A stretch of DNA of 64,000 nucleotides from Meloidogyne chitwoodi. Lineage: Eukaryota; Nematoda; Chromadorea; Rhabditida; Meloidogynidae. The position numbers were made by a program, and so were the translations under genes. The notes under the pieces were generated by a model. The model had not been told where the DNA came from, ran no database searches, and saw nothing but the letters and a program-made list of their open reading frames with translations. The stretch is taken from contig JACZZP010000005.1 in the NCBI GenBank assembly GCA_015183035.1, positions 2,108,001 through 2,172,000 on the forward strand, in the 5' to 3' direction. Positions 39,123-48,427 of the stretch are shown piece by piece; the stretch's first letter is position 1; each line of letters opens with the position of its first letter.

Positions 39123-39822
39123 ATTTACAATTTATTTTTAAGTTGTTAATTATTGTTAACATTGTTTATCTTAATTTTTCTTTCGTTTTTAAACATTTTT
39201 GAAGAAAAATAATTCTATATTATTGTCTACGGCGTTAAAAAAGTGAATTTTTGGCAATTAAGGTGCAATCATTTTTATAATATTTCGCCTGCGGCGCTAC
39301 ATCAACCCAAAATTTATGAAAATTAGCCCCAACCGAGAAATTTTAGCCAAACACTTGTCATCAACCCAGCACACCCTGATTTATAAATTGTGTGTACTTT
39401 ATTGGTACAACATTGAAATTTTAAATAAAAAATAATACCTACAGGGATACCCCATAAAAATTTTTGAGATTCGGGATTTATCCCATAAAATCCCTCTCAT
39501 ATAGGTTTTAAAAATCTTAAGTCGGGATCCCGGAAATGCGAATTTTCCGTCTCTATTTTGCACCGATTGAACGCGTTTTTTCGCAGGCTTCTTTTTCTAC
39601 CAATCTAAGCAGCATAAAGCTTAAACTGTTGAATGACAGCAATATTTATTTATTTAAATCATTCATTAATGGATTAAGTTTACTTTAAATGTATTTATTT
39701 TTAATTTATTTCAATCCAATAGATAAATTTGAAACAAAAATAGAACAAAATTTTTTTAGCCTTTAAATTTCGAAAATTTTTCGGTCATGACCAAACGTGA
39801 CCTGACCTGACCGAAACTGCGG

Positions 39823-40025
39823 GGGTACACCCCAGTTTACCGCAAGGCCGGTTTACCGCAGGACTATAACTCTGTTTATAATTGTCATATAATAGAGATC
39901 TTAGTGTCATTCGACTCAGCTCGTCGAGCTGAGTCGAACCATGTTTGGGTCGAAAATTTTTTGTAAATGTAAAATAAGTTATAGCCCTGCGGTAAACCGG
40001 CCTTGCGGTAAACTGGCCTGCTCCC
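39823..40025 (-). mobile_element. Palindromic MITE copy 2 (nested)
   Basis: Same element as at 22332, in reverse orientation (starts GGGTACACCCCAGTTTACCG, ends GGCCTGCTCCC). It is flanked by AACTGCGG on both sides (39815-39822, 40026-40033), an 8-bp duplication here versus 9 bp at the other copies. It inserted into the hAT-like element, so it is the younger event. Confidence 0.85.
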
Positions 40026-40187
40026 AACTGCGGTCATGGTCAGGTCAGGTCATTTTTATGACCGGGAAAAGGCCGGTCACGAAAACACTGAACCCAATGT
40101 ATTTTTGATAGTAAATTCAAAAATTAATTTTTGTTTTTGCAAGTCTTATCTGTTTGCTAAGATTAAATATTTAAATTATATTTTTTT

Positions 40188-40390
40188 GGGAGCAGGCCAG
40201 TTTACCGCAAGGCCGATTTACCGCAGGGCTATAACCTATTTTATATTTACCAAAAATTTTCGACCCAAGCATGATTCGACTCAGCTCGATGAGCTGAGTC
40301 GAATGACATTAAGATATTTATTATATGACAATCATAAACAGAGTTATAGCCCTGCGGTAAACCGGCCTTGCTGTAAACTGGGGTGTACCC
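40188..40390 (+). mobile_element. Palindromic MITE copy 3
   Basis: 203-bp copy in the same orientation as copy 1, flanked by the 9-bp duplication TATTTTTTT (40179-40187, 40391-40399). It differs from copy 1 by a few substitutions (for example GCTGTAAAC for GCGGTAAAC). It lies about 100 bp right of the hAT-like element. Confidence 0.85.
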
Positions 40391-40627
40391 TATTTTTTTA
40401 TTGCTTTCGGAATTTTTTATTTATTTAATAGTGTTTAAAGCGAGTACCGATATCTGCGTATTTATACGAATTTTATTTTTTTATGTGTTTGATGCGTATT
40501 TTTTAAAGAAATGCTTTAAATTTATCGGTCCGTTCAATTGTTTATTCATAAATTATAATTAAAAAAAAGTTGTTCAACAAATAATGAAAATGTATCAATT
40601 ATTTAAATTTAATATCAAAGAATTTAT

Positions 40628-41997
40628 TTAATTTTTATAATCTTCATCTTTATAGAATTCTTCAGCAACATAATGCTTTGAAATGTTGTAAATAAATGGA
40701 TTTGAGGTTAAATCATTTCCAAAATTAGTTTCAACTGAACAACATTGTAGTTCAATAAATGGTTGCAAATATTCATAATTTTCTTTTAATAATAAAGCTT
40801 TACCTTTAAAATTAATTAATTTTTAATAAAATTAATTAAAATATTTTACTTACCAATTTGTTTTCCATATTTAGTGAAAAAAACATAAGGTAATTTATTA
40901 TTAATATTTGAAGGTGGATAAACTAATCCACAACCAATTATATCTTCATTTTTAATGGAAAATGAAGGAAGATTAATATAATGTGATTTCTGTTGAAAGT
41001 AATAACAAATTTTTCCATTAGGCAATAAACTAATAAAAGAATCTTCGTCTTTTTTAAAACCTATTCCAATCACTGCAATTTCTTCAAATTGAAATTTAAC
41101 TTCATAATAAAATAATGTATATGTCATACAATTTAAACAACATTGAGATAATGAAGAATTTTTATTTGGTTTATTAAACCGATTTTCCACTTTTATAGAA
41201 GCTATTTTATCAGTTCCTAAATTAAAACACTTTAATTTTTTCAAATTAAAGTGTTTTAATTAAAGTTGGACATTTTTGGAAAATTAAAGGTATCACCGAA
41301 ATCCACACGAAAATTTTTGTATATTCAGTCACTTTTCGGTTCGGATATCCGAAACCGCTAACTTTGTTTGAATGCTAGTAAATACAAACAAATAATTTAA
41401 TAAAAATATTGAGTTTCATTTTTTAAAATTTCTTATTTTAGTCTTTTGTATCAAATAAATAAAAAGACAAAAATTAGGGAAATATGTGAAAGATGAAAAA
41501 AGGGAAATAAAAACTTGGTAATAACTTTATAAAGCTGATAAAATTTAGATATTACTTATAAATTTAATTATACAAATATTTAAAAAAAATTAAAAACTAA
41601 CCATCTTCTCTACAATTAATATATTTAATATTTGTATCACTTTTAAGTTGAATAAATCCATTCCCTTTAATACAATAACCAATTGGTTTATCAGTGTTTA
41701 CACATTTATTTTCACAACATGGATATTCTGAGAGAATAAATTTCCATTTATTTTTAACAAATTCAAAACACTGAAAAAATTAAACTTTAATTGTAAATAA
41801 ATAATTTTAAATAATTAAAACTGACCACTCTTTTTCCCTCTTTTAATTGTTTTACTTCAAATTTTAATTCATCAATTTCCTTTTTAAGTGTAATAAAATC
41901 TTGACTAGTCTAAAATAAGAAAATTGGTAAAATATAAAAAATAAAAAAAGTTAGAAATTCTTTTTAATTTAGTAATATTACTTACCTGCATTGTCAT
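40628..41997 (-). CDS. SPRY-domain protein S1 (short form, 5' end degenerate)
   Basis: Exons (minus): 41997-41986, 41909-41826, 41770-41602, 41216-40854, 40803-40628; 804 nt, 267 aa. Order: a very short MTMQ leader, a Lys/Glu coiled-coil exon (FITLKKEIDELKFEVKQLKE), a Cys exon (PCCENKCVNTDKPIGYCIKG), then a SPRY core (LFYYEVKFQFE, IGCGLVYPPSNINNKLPYVF, GKQIG) and the family tail (SVETNFGNDLTSNPFIYNIS). SPRY domains bind proteins; no signal peptide is present, so the product is probably intracellular. Where relatives have exon 1, this locus has ATAACTGAA with a stop soon after (42177-42141), so the ancestral start is lost. The ATG used here is downstream and uncertain. Intron 3 (41217-41601) is long. 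Confidence 0.68.
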
Positions 41998-42195
41998 GAA
42001 GTAGTTTCAGATTTTTAAATTAATTTTATAATTATTAATTAATATAATTGAGTGCCTTCTTTTTTGAACTTTAGTTGGCGTCCGCAATTTTCGGTCCGCA
42101 AGTTTTGCACTACAGAAATAATTAATTTGTCAAATTTTACCTCTAAATAAAAATAGAATTTAAAGAAAAATTTCAGTTATTTGAGGAAATATAAA

Positions 42196-42231
42196 ATGAC
42201 TGAAAGCTCTACAAATTCTAATCTGGATTAA
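42196..42231 (+). pseudogene. Orphan exon 1 of the SPRY/homeodomain family
   Basis: The + strand reads MTESSTNSNLD then TAA, matching the leader exon of the family (for example MTESSQNSNLDKE at 61791). No downstream exons follow, so this is an isolated remnant upstream of S1 on the opposite strand. Confidence 0.6.
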
Positions 42232-42352
42232 TACGCTGAAAAGTTATTTTAATGTTTAATTTAAAATATTTTAAATTTATAAAATAAATTTACTTTATCT
42301 TATTCCTTTAAAACACAAAATAATCTTTATGAATGAATATTTATTGGCTTTC

Positions 42353-42986
42353 CTGTCGTATAAGAGGTATTTTCTTTGTGGTTCAATCCGGGCAAGTATG
42401 ATGTCATTCGATAGCTCTCGAAAAACTGAGTCGATCTAGGGGTGGAAGAAGTCGAACGAATGTTCCTGAACCGAGAGACAGACCCCTGAATATTGAAAAA
42501 CCATATGGGGGAGTAAGCTTCTTTATGTGATTACCGTGGCTGCTCTTAAATTTTTTCGTTTAATTAATTATTTTGTTGTAATTTGCGCTGTAGAATAACG
42601 CATGTACCAAAAGCCAACGAGAGGTGGGCTCCCAAATGAAGAAGCCATAAAACACTCCCAATAGGTCCAAGATTGGCGTGTTTCCAGCAAACTTCGATCT
42701 CTCATAACTTTGTTCATAATCGTTCAATCAAGACGATTTTGGTCTCATTCGATAGGTCTAGAAGAGCTCTTTCGAATGAGCTATAATACTCATATTTTAA
42801 TTTTTTCTCCAAAATGAGCTTACTCTCCCCAATGGTTTTTCAATTTTCAGGGGTCTGTATCTCGGCCCAGAAACATTTGTTCGACTTCTTCCACCCCTAG
42901 ATCGACTCAGTTTTTCGAGAGCTATCGAATGACATCATACTTGCCCGGATTGAACCACAAAGAAAATACCTCTTATACGACAGGAA
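42353..42986. mobile_element. Foldback element with arms of about 160 bp
   Basis: Arms starting TTTCCTGTCGTATAAGAGG and running through CAATCCGGGCAAGTATGATG and ACTGAGTCGATCTAGGGGTG recur inverted at the right end. The middle (GATTACCGTGGCTGCTC, ACCAAAAGCCAACGAGAGG, CACTCCCAATAGGT) is related to the interior of the element at 46.9-47.8 kb. No coding capacity or clear target duplication is seen. Confidence 0.75.
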
Positions 42987-43020
42987 ATTCTATTTATTTG
43001 TCAATTACCACATATTTATA

Positions 43021-43240
43021 TTAGACATTCAACTTGCTAAAAGCATAATTGGTATTTAAATTATTATAAATAAAAGACTAAGATAAAAGAAATTTTGAAA
43101 ATTTATTTTTAAATAAGGCAATTTTCCCAAAAGAAAATGATGTTGAGGTAAACTTTTATTTTTTGACCGACCCTTCTCAACTTACTTTATTAATTAACAT
43201 ATTAAGCTTCAAGCGGTTAGCCGAATTTTGCGGACCCGCA
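43021..43240. repeat. Dispersed repeat near SPRY genes
   Basis: The segment with GACATTCAACTTGCTAAAAGC, AATAAAAGACTAAGATAAAAG and AAGGCAATTTTCCC recurs at 45055-45165 and 61370-61600, each time upstream of a SPRY gene. It ends near a GCGGACCCGCA palindrome. Confidence 0.55.
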
Positions 43241-43597
43241 CTTACAACTCAATTATTTTTTAACTTTTGATCGCCAGCTTTTTCTTTCTTACACAAAGCT
43301 GATCTATTAGGGTGTTTTATCATTTCTTCATTTTTGGGTCTATGCCCGGTTGGTCTTCACACAAATTTGGATCTATTGGAGATGTTTTATTACTTATCGC
43401 TACCAGTGATCGAAAAATTCCAGTTCTGGAACTGGAATTTTTTATTTTTAAATAAATGCATATTAAGCAAATAATTTATTTTTTACGTTTTGAGCTTTTA
43501 AAAAATTTTTATTCAAAATTTATTTAAATAATGAAAAATTTGAATTAAGTTTTTCGTTTCTTTTTAAAAATATCAAACCATTCACTTTTTTTCATTC

Positions 43598-44855
43598 TTA
43601 GTCAGAAATAAAATTTTCATAATCTTCATCTTTATAAAATTCATCAGCTACATAATGCTTAGAAATATTATAAATAAAAGGATTAGAAGTTAAATTATTC
43701 CCAAAATTGGTTTCAATTGAACAACATTGTAATTGAAGATATGGTCTAAAAAATACATTATCTACTTTCAATAAAACAGCTTTACCTTTAATTTAAATTA
43801 ATTAATTTACAAATAATAAAATTTATTAAAATTCAATTTACCAATTTGTTTTCCATTTTGAGTGAAAAAAACATAAGGTAATTTATTATTAATATTTGAA
43901 GGTGGATAAACTAATCCACAACCAATTATATCTTCATTTTTAATTGAAAATGGAAGTTTAATAAAATATTCTTTCCCATAAATGTAATAATAAATTAATT
44001 GTTTCTTCGACCATAAAGATACAACAAAGTATTCCCTTTCTACAAGACCTATCCCTATATCTGCATTTTCTTCAATTTGAAATTTAACTTCATAATAGTA
44101 AAATGTGTATTTTGTACAATTCAAACAGCATTGCGATGATTTAGAATTTACACTTGGTTTATTAAATAAATTCTCAGCTATTATACTACCTTTTTCATCA
44201 ACTCCTAATCATTTAAAAATAATAAAAGTTTGATAACATATGTAACTATTAATATAATAAGAAAACTAAATAACAAACTTAATAAAAAATTTTAAAAAAT
44301 ATAAAAAAACCTACCCCTTTCTTTTCTACAATTAACATAAATAACATTTGTATCATTTTAATTTGAATAAATCCATTCCCATTATAACAATAACCATCTG
44401 GATTATCAGTGTTTATACATTTCTTTTCACAACATGATGGATATTCTGAGTCAATATTCCATTTATTTAAAATATATAAAAAACGCTAAAAATTAAATTT
44501 TAATTTTAGGTAAATAAAACTAAAAAATTAAAAACTAACCACTATTTTTCCTTCTTTTAATTGTTTTAATTCAAAGGTTAATTCCTCAATATTTTTGTCT
44601 TCCTTTAATTGTTTCACTTCTAATTTTAACGTATTAATTTCTTTTTTAAGTGCAATAAAATCTTGCATAGTCTAAAATAATAAAAATTTTAAAAATTGAA
44701 TTTTTTTTTGAAATTTAACATTTTAATATTACCAGCTGTGACATGGACGAAAAAGCTTCCTAAATTAATTTTATATTTTTCAAAATAATTAATTTGTTGA
44801 ATTTTACCGATATCCCATAAATATTCTCCCTACCCATCCAAAAGCCTTCAGTCAT
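43598..44855 (-). pseudogene. SPRY-domain gene S2 with a 1-bp frameshift
   Basis: Exons (minus): 44855-44808, 44759-44733, 44671-44540, 44485-44315, 44204-43842, 43785-43598. Reads MTEGFWMGRENIYGIS, EAFSSMSQL, a doubled coiled-coil exon (LKLEVKQLKEDKN..LTFELKQLKEGKIV), the Cys exon (PSCCEKKCINTDNPDGYCYN), a SPRY core (IGCGLVYPPSNINNKLPYVF) and the tail. In the Cys exon, relatives read AAAAGTGATACA, while here it is AAAATGATACA (near 44366). The missing base shifts the frame before the SPRY exons, which remain open. Either a young pseudogene or an assembly/sequencing error in a T run. Confidence 0.65.
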
Positions 44856-45195
44856 TTTATAAAATTTAATAAATTAAAAACTCTGAAAAAATTTTAATGT
44901 AAAATAAATTAAGTAAAAGTTTATAAAAAATGAACAAAAAAATAAATATAAAAAATTTAATTAATTTTTTCTGGTATTAAGCTCAAAAAATTTGATTTTT
45001 TTGAATGAATTTTTATTTGTAAATGACTAATATATTTTTATATTTTTATTAGAGGACATTCAACTTGCTAGAAGCTTAATTGAATTATTAGGGTAAATTA
45101 TCATTAAATAAAAGAAAAAATAAAATAAATTTTAAAAATTTATTTTTAACAAAACAATATTCCCACAGATTTATTGAGATCAAATTTTTTCCGAC
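44856..45195. other. Upstream region of S2 with dispersed repeat
   Basis: A+T-rich sequence. 45055-45165 is a copy of the CATTCAACTTGCT repeat described at 43021. No gene is seen. Confidence 0.5.
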
Positions 45196-46110
45196 CGGAA
45201 ATTTCCAAACTTTAGCGGGGCGTTTGAGGGCCGAAGCCCTCAAACGCCGGAGGGTTACACCACCATTTTTGCCTCCACCACCATTTTTAACCCACCACAC
45301 CTTTCCAAACTTTAGCGGGGCGTTTGAGGGCCGAAGGCCCTCAAACGCCGGAGGGTTGCACAACCACTTTGGCACCCACCACGACCTTTAACCCACCACA
45401 CCTTTCCTAACTTTAGCGGGGCGTTTGAGGGCCGAAGGCCCACAAACGCCAGAGGGTTGCACCACCACTTTTGCCTCCACCACCATTTTTAACCCACCAC
45501 ACCTTTCCAAACTTTAGCGGGGCGTTTGAGGGCCGAAGGCCCTCAAACGCCAGAGAGTTACACCACCACTTTGGCACCCACTACGACTTTTAACCCACAA
45601 CAAAATTTCCAAACTTTAGCGGGGCGTTTGAGGGCCGAAGGCCCTCAAACGCCGGAGGGTTGCACAACCACTTTGGCACCCACCACGACCTTTAACCCAC
45701 CACACCTTTCCTAACTTTAGCGGGGCGTTTGAGGGCCGAAGGCCCTCAAACGCCGGAGGGTTGCACAACCACTTTTGCCTCCACCACCATTTTTAACCCA
45801 CCACACCTTTCCAAACTTTAGCGGGGCGTTTGAGGGCCGAAGGCCCTCAAACGCCGGAGGGTTACACCACCACTTTTGCCTCCACCACCATTTTTAACCC
45901 ACCACACCTTTCCAAACTTTAGCGGGGCGTTTGAGGGCCGAAGTCCCTCAAACGCCGGAGGTTACACCACCACTTTTCCCTCCACCACCATTTTTAACCC
46001 ACCACACCTTTCCAAACTTTAGCGGGGCGTTTGAGGGCCGAAGGCCCTCAAACGCCGGAGGGTTACACCACCACTTTGGCACCCACCACGACCTTTAACC
46101 CACCACAACT
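45196..46110. repeat. GC-rich minisatellite with palindromic unit
   Basis: Nine head-to-tail copies of a unit of about 101 bp. Each has ACTTTAGCGGGGCGTTTGAG, then a palindrome centred on GGGCCGAAGGCCC (GCGTTTGA arms), then GGAGGGTTGCACAACCAC and CACCACGACCTTTAACCCAC variants. Copies begin near 45212, 45312, 45412, 45512, 45614, 45714, 45815, 45916 and 46016. The GC content stands out sharply from the surroundings. Open frames across it on both strands follow from the repeat and are not taken as genes. Confidence 0.9.
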
Positions 46111-46439
46111 TCACACCGCTCATGACGCACATATTCCAAGCAAAAATCCCTGCTAGGACCCTTTTAAAGCCGCAGGCTTTCAACGCCCAAAATATTTTCA
46201 ATCCCCCCGGCGCTTCTCCCTAAAGTATTTTTTTAATGTTGCCCGTGTTATTAATTTTCCCCATAATTTTATACACTGATCTGAGCATACCTACGCTGGT
46301 TACAAAAGAACAAAATGAGACTAAATTTAAAGAGTTTAAATGTGTGAACATGGAATTGGAATCAAGTTTTTTTAATTTATTTTTAAGTGGAATTTTAAAA
46401 ATATTTTTAGAATTTCTTAATTGTGTAAGATCAATATAT

Positions 46440-46535
46440 CAACAAAGTTATCAACAAGTAAACAAAATACTAATTTAAATACTTCTGTTGCATCTAGTTA
46501 AATTCTGATGTATTGAGATTAATGTTAAACATAAA
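46440..46535 (+). pseudogene. 3' end remnant of a homeodomain-type gene
   Basis: AATTTAAATACTTCTGTTGC through TATTGAGATTAATGTTAAAC matches the last exon and 3' flank of the homeodomain genes H1 (53.9 kb) and H2 (58.86 kb). The reading frame is broken by a TAA. No homeobox is seen upstream, so only the tail remains. Confidence 0.55.
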
Positions 46536-46558
46536 AATTGATCAAAATAATTTTTAAA

Positions 46559-46723
46559 GGTACGTATTATCCCTAAGCATTTTTGCGGACTTTTTTTGCA
46601 GACAAATTTATATATAAATAGACAATTTGAATAATAAAATCTTATTTAATTTTTTATTTATAATGAAAAAATAAATTTGTCCGCAAAAAAAGTCCGCAAA
46701 AGTGCTTAGTGATAATAAGTAGC
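46559..46723. mobile_element. Merlin-type MITE, short copy
   Basis: 165-bp element with ends GGTACGTATTATCCCTAAGC and its near reverse complement, sharing the GCGGAC and GTCCGCAAAA words with the larger element at 61874. The flanks TTTTTAAA and TTTTTAAC suggest an 8-bp duplication with one change. Confidence 0.6.
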
Positions 46724-46875
46724 TTTTTAACTACATATTAAAGTCTGTATTAACCAAAGAAAATTTTGGCTTCCAAAAATATTTATTTAAAAGAATAATG
46801 AAAATAATAAAAAATTGAAAAATTGACATATTTAAAATTAAACATTTTTATTAAATTAAATATTATACAAAGTTT

Positions 46876-47795
46876 GGTACTTTTCCGTTATGGCGGCAAT
46901 TTCTGCTACTTTTTGTCCGCAAATTTTTTTCTTTCTTTATTATATTGGAGGCATAAATCAACAATTCTTGCTAAAATATCATCAAATGCATCAACTTTTC
47001 TTCTTTTTGAGAGCTGAGTACGAATATATAAGAATTTCTTTCCGGAGACGAATACTCGCTGAGATACAGGTCCCTGAAACTTGAAAAACCATAGGGGGGG
47101 ACCAAGCTCTACTAAGTGATTACTTCGGCTGCACTTAAATTATTTTCACTGAATTAATTATTTTGTTGTAATTATGGATGTAGATTAACGTGTACCAAAA
47201 GCCAACCAGCCATGGGCGTTAAAATGAAGAAGTGATAAAACACTCCCAATAGGTACAAGTTGGCGTGTTTCCAGCAAACTTCGATCCTTCATAACTTTGT
47301 TAATAATCATTCAATCTCGACAATTTTGGTCTCATTCGATAGGTCTCGAATAGCTCTTTCGAATGAGCTATCATACTCATATTCGAATTTTTTACCCCAA
47401 AATGTGCTTACTCCCCCCTATGGTTTTTCAAGTTTCAGAGACCTGTATCTCAGCGAGTATTCGTCTCCGGCAAGAAATTCTTATATATTCGTGCTCAGCT
47501 CGACGAGAGGAATCGATTGATATATATTACATGTTTCAAAGCTCGGACCCGATATACTAAAGCGACCCCAAAAGTTGGAAAGAGTAATTTCGAAAAAATA
47601 TATAAGTAAATAGGTATATAGTGAATTAATGTATCAACGATCATATTATTGGAGAGTTTTCCCATTCAGCTTTATATAATCTTTTTTTTGTGAAAAATTA
47701 AAATATATGTTGATTTATGCCTCCAATATAATAAAGAAAGAAAAAAAATTGCGGACAAAAAGTAGCAGAAATTGCCGCCATAACGGAAAAGTACC
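46876..47795. mobile_element. Long-TIR element (GGTAC ends) with an inner foldback
   Basis: 920 bp. Terminal repeats of about 87 bp start GGTACTTTTCCGTTATGGCG and end with the exact inverse. The 8-bp target duplication CAAAGTTT lies on both sides (46868-46875, 47796-47803). GGTAC ends and 8-bp duplications match the Merlin-like element at 61874. Inside, 47030-47485 is a second inverted repeat (arms CCGGAGACGAATACTCGCTG) related to the foldback at 42.35 kb, probably a nested insertion. The open frames 46890-47084 and 47260-47560 are by-products. Confidence 0.75.
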
Positions 47796-47928
47796 CAAAG
47801 TTTTATTGAGGTAATAAAAATATAATTTTTATTATTTAATAAAACTTACTTATTTATTTTTTACATTGTAAGGGAATATAAATAATTGTATAATTTAAAC
47901 ATTTAATTTAAAAAAGTTTGTATAATAT

Positions 47929-48392
47929 CTAAATGATGACGTGCTGTACCTCGATGCTTCTTATTACGCCATTTGGCACTGCCCCACATCCTTTCCACTT
48001 TTTGAGTATTACATCCAGTTTCGGGGTCTACGAAGTTGTACCTAAACAAAGTTTGGTATTCCCAATGTTTTCAATTTTAAAAAATAACTACGCTTACTTG
48101 TGGTTGACTTTGAAATGTTCAAATCCAGCTTCCTCGATACCACGATCTTGTAATAATTCGATGGCATCTTTTTCAGTTGTTGGCAAATCCCAAATTTTCA
48201 TTATAAAAAAATAGCTAATAAACTGTAATAGAAATGGTAAAATAACATTTATTCTTAACTTTCATATTTATTATCCATCAAATTTAATTTTGAATTTGAG
48301 TGACAACTATATTTGAAGGAAGGAGGAAAATAAATAAATTTGTCCGCAAAAACTTTGTCCGCAAAAGTGCGTAGGGATAATACGTAAGTACC
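47929..48392 (-). pseudogene. Truncated Merlin (IS1595/ISXO2-like) transposon with transposase remnant
   Basis: The minus strand from 48201 reads MKIWDLPTTEKDAIELLQDR, then FEHFKVNHK, an intron-like gap, and YNFVDPETGCNTQKVERMWG followed by SAKWRNKKHRGTARHHL. HxxVNHxxxFVDPxTGxxTQxxE is the end of the IS1595/Merlin transposase core. The catalytic middle is missing. The right terminus (GTCCGCAAAAGTGCGTAGGG..CGTAAGTACC) is intact and the left terminus is absent. A related deleted copy is at 61874. Confidence 0.7.
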
Positions 48393-48427
48393 AATTTTTG
48401 TTAATATGTATTTTTTAATTTTTTAAG

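Larger units (their letters stand above)
38778..40090. mobile_element. Non-autonomous hAT-like element with nested MITE
   Basis: Ends CAGTGTTTTTGTGAACGGGT and CCGGTCACGAAAACACTG are inverted repeats of hAT type (CAGTG). The flanks TACCCAAT and AACCCAAT (7 of 8 matching) are an 8-bp target duplication. Inside are GGTCAGGTCA tandem tracts near both ends and a tRNA-like unit at 39.06 kb. MITE copy 2 (39823-40025) sits in the right GGTCA region with its own duplication AACTGCGG. No transposase frame was seen. Confidence 0.75.

Noticed and set aside
45196..46110. Could the regular array be a CRISPR?
   Set aside because: Units are contiguous with no unique spacers, and the DNA is eukaryotic with spliced genes. 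It is a minisatellite.
45088..46201. Open frames crossing the palindromic minisatellite on both strands
   Set aside because: They follow from the roughly 101-bp repeat and its symmetry; no start context, splice sites or family similarity support them.
46236..46478. 80-codon + strand open frame starting MLPVLLIFPIILY
   Set aside because: Signal-like start, but it runs into the tail of a homeodomain-gene remnant and has no supporting splice structure.
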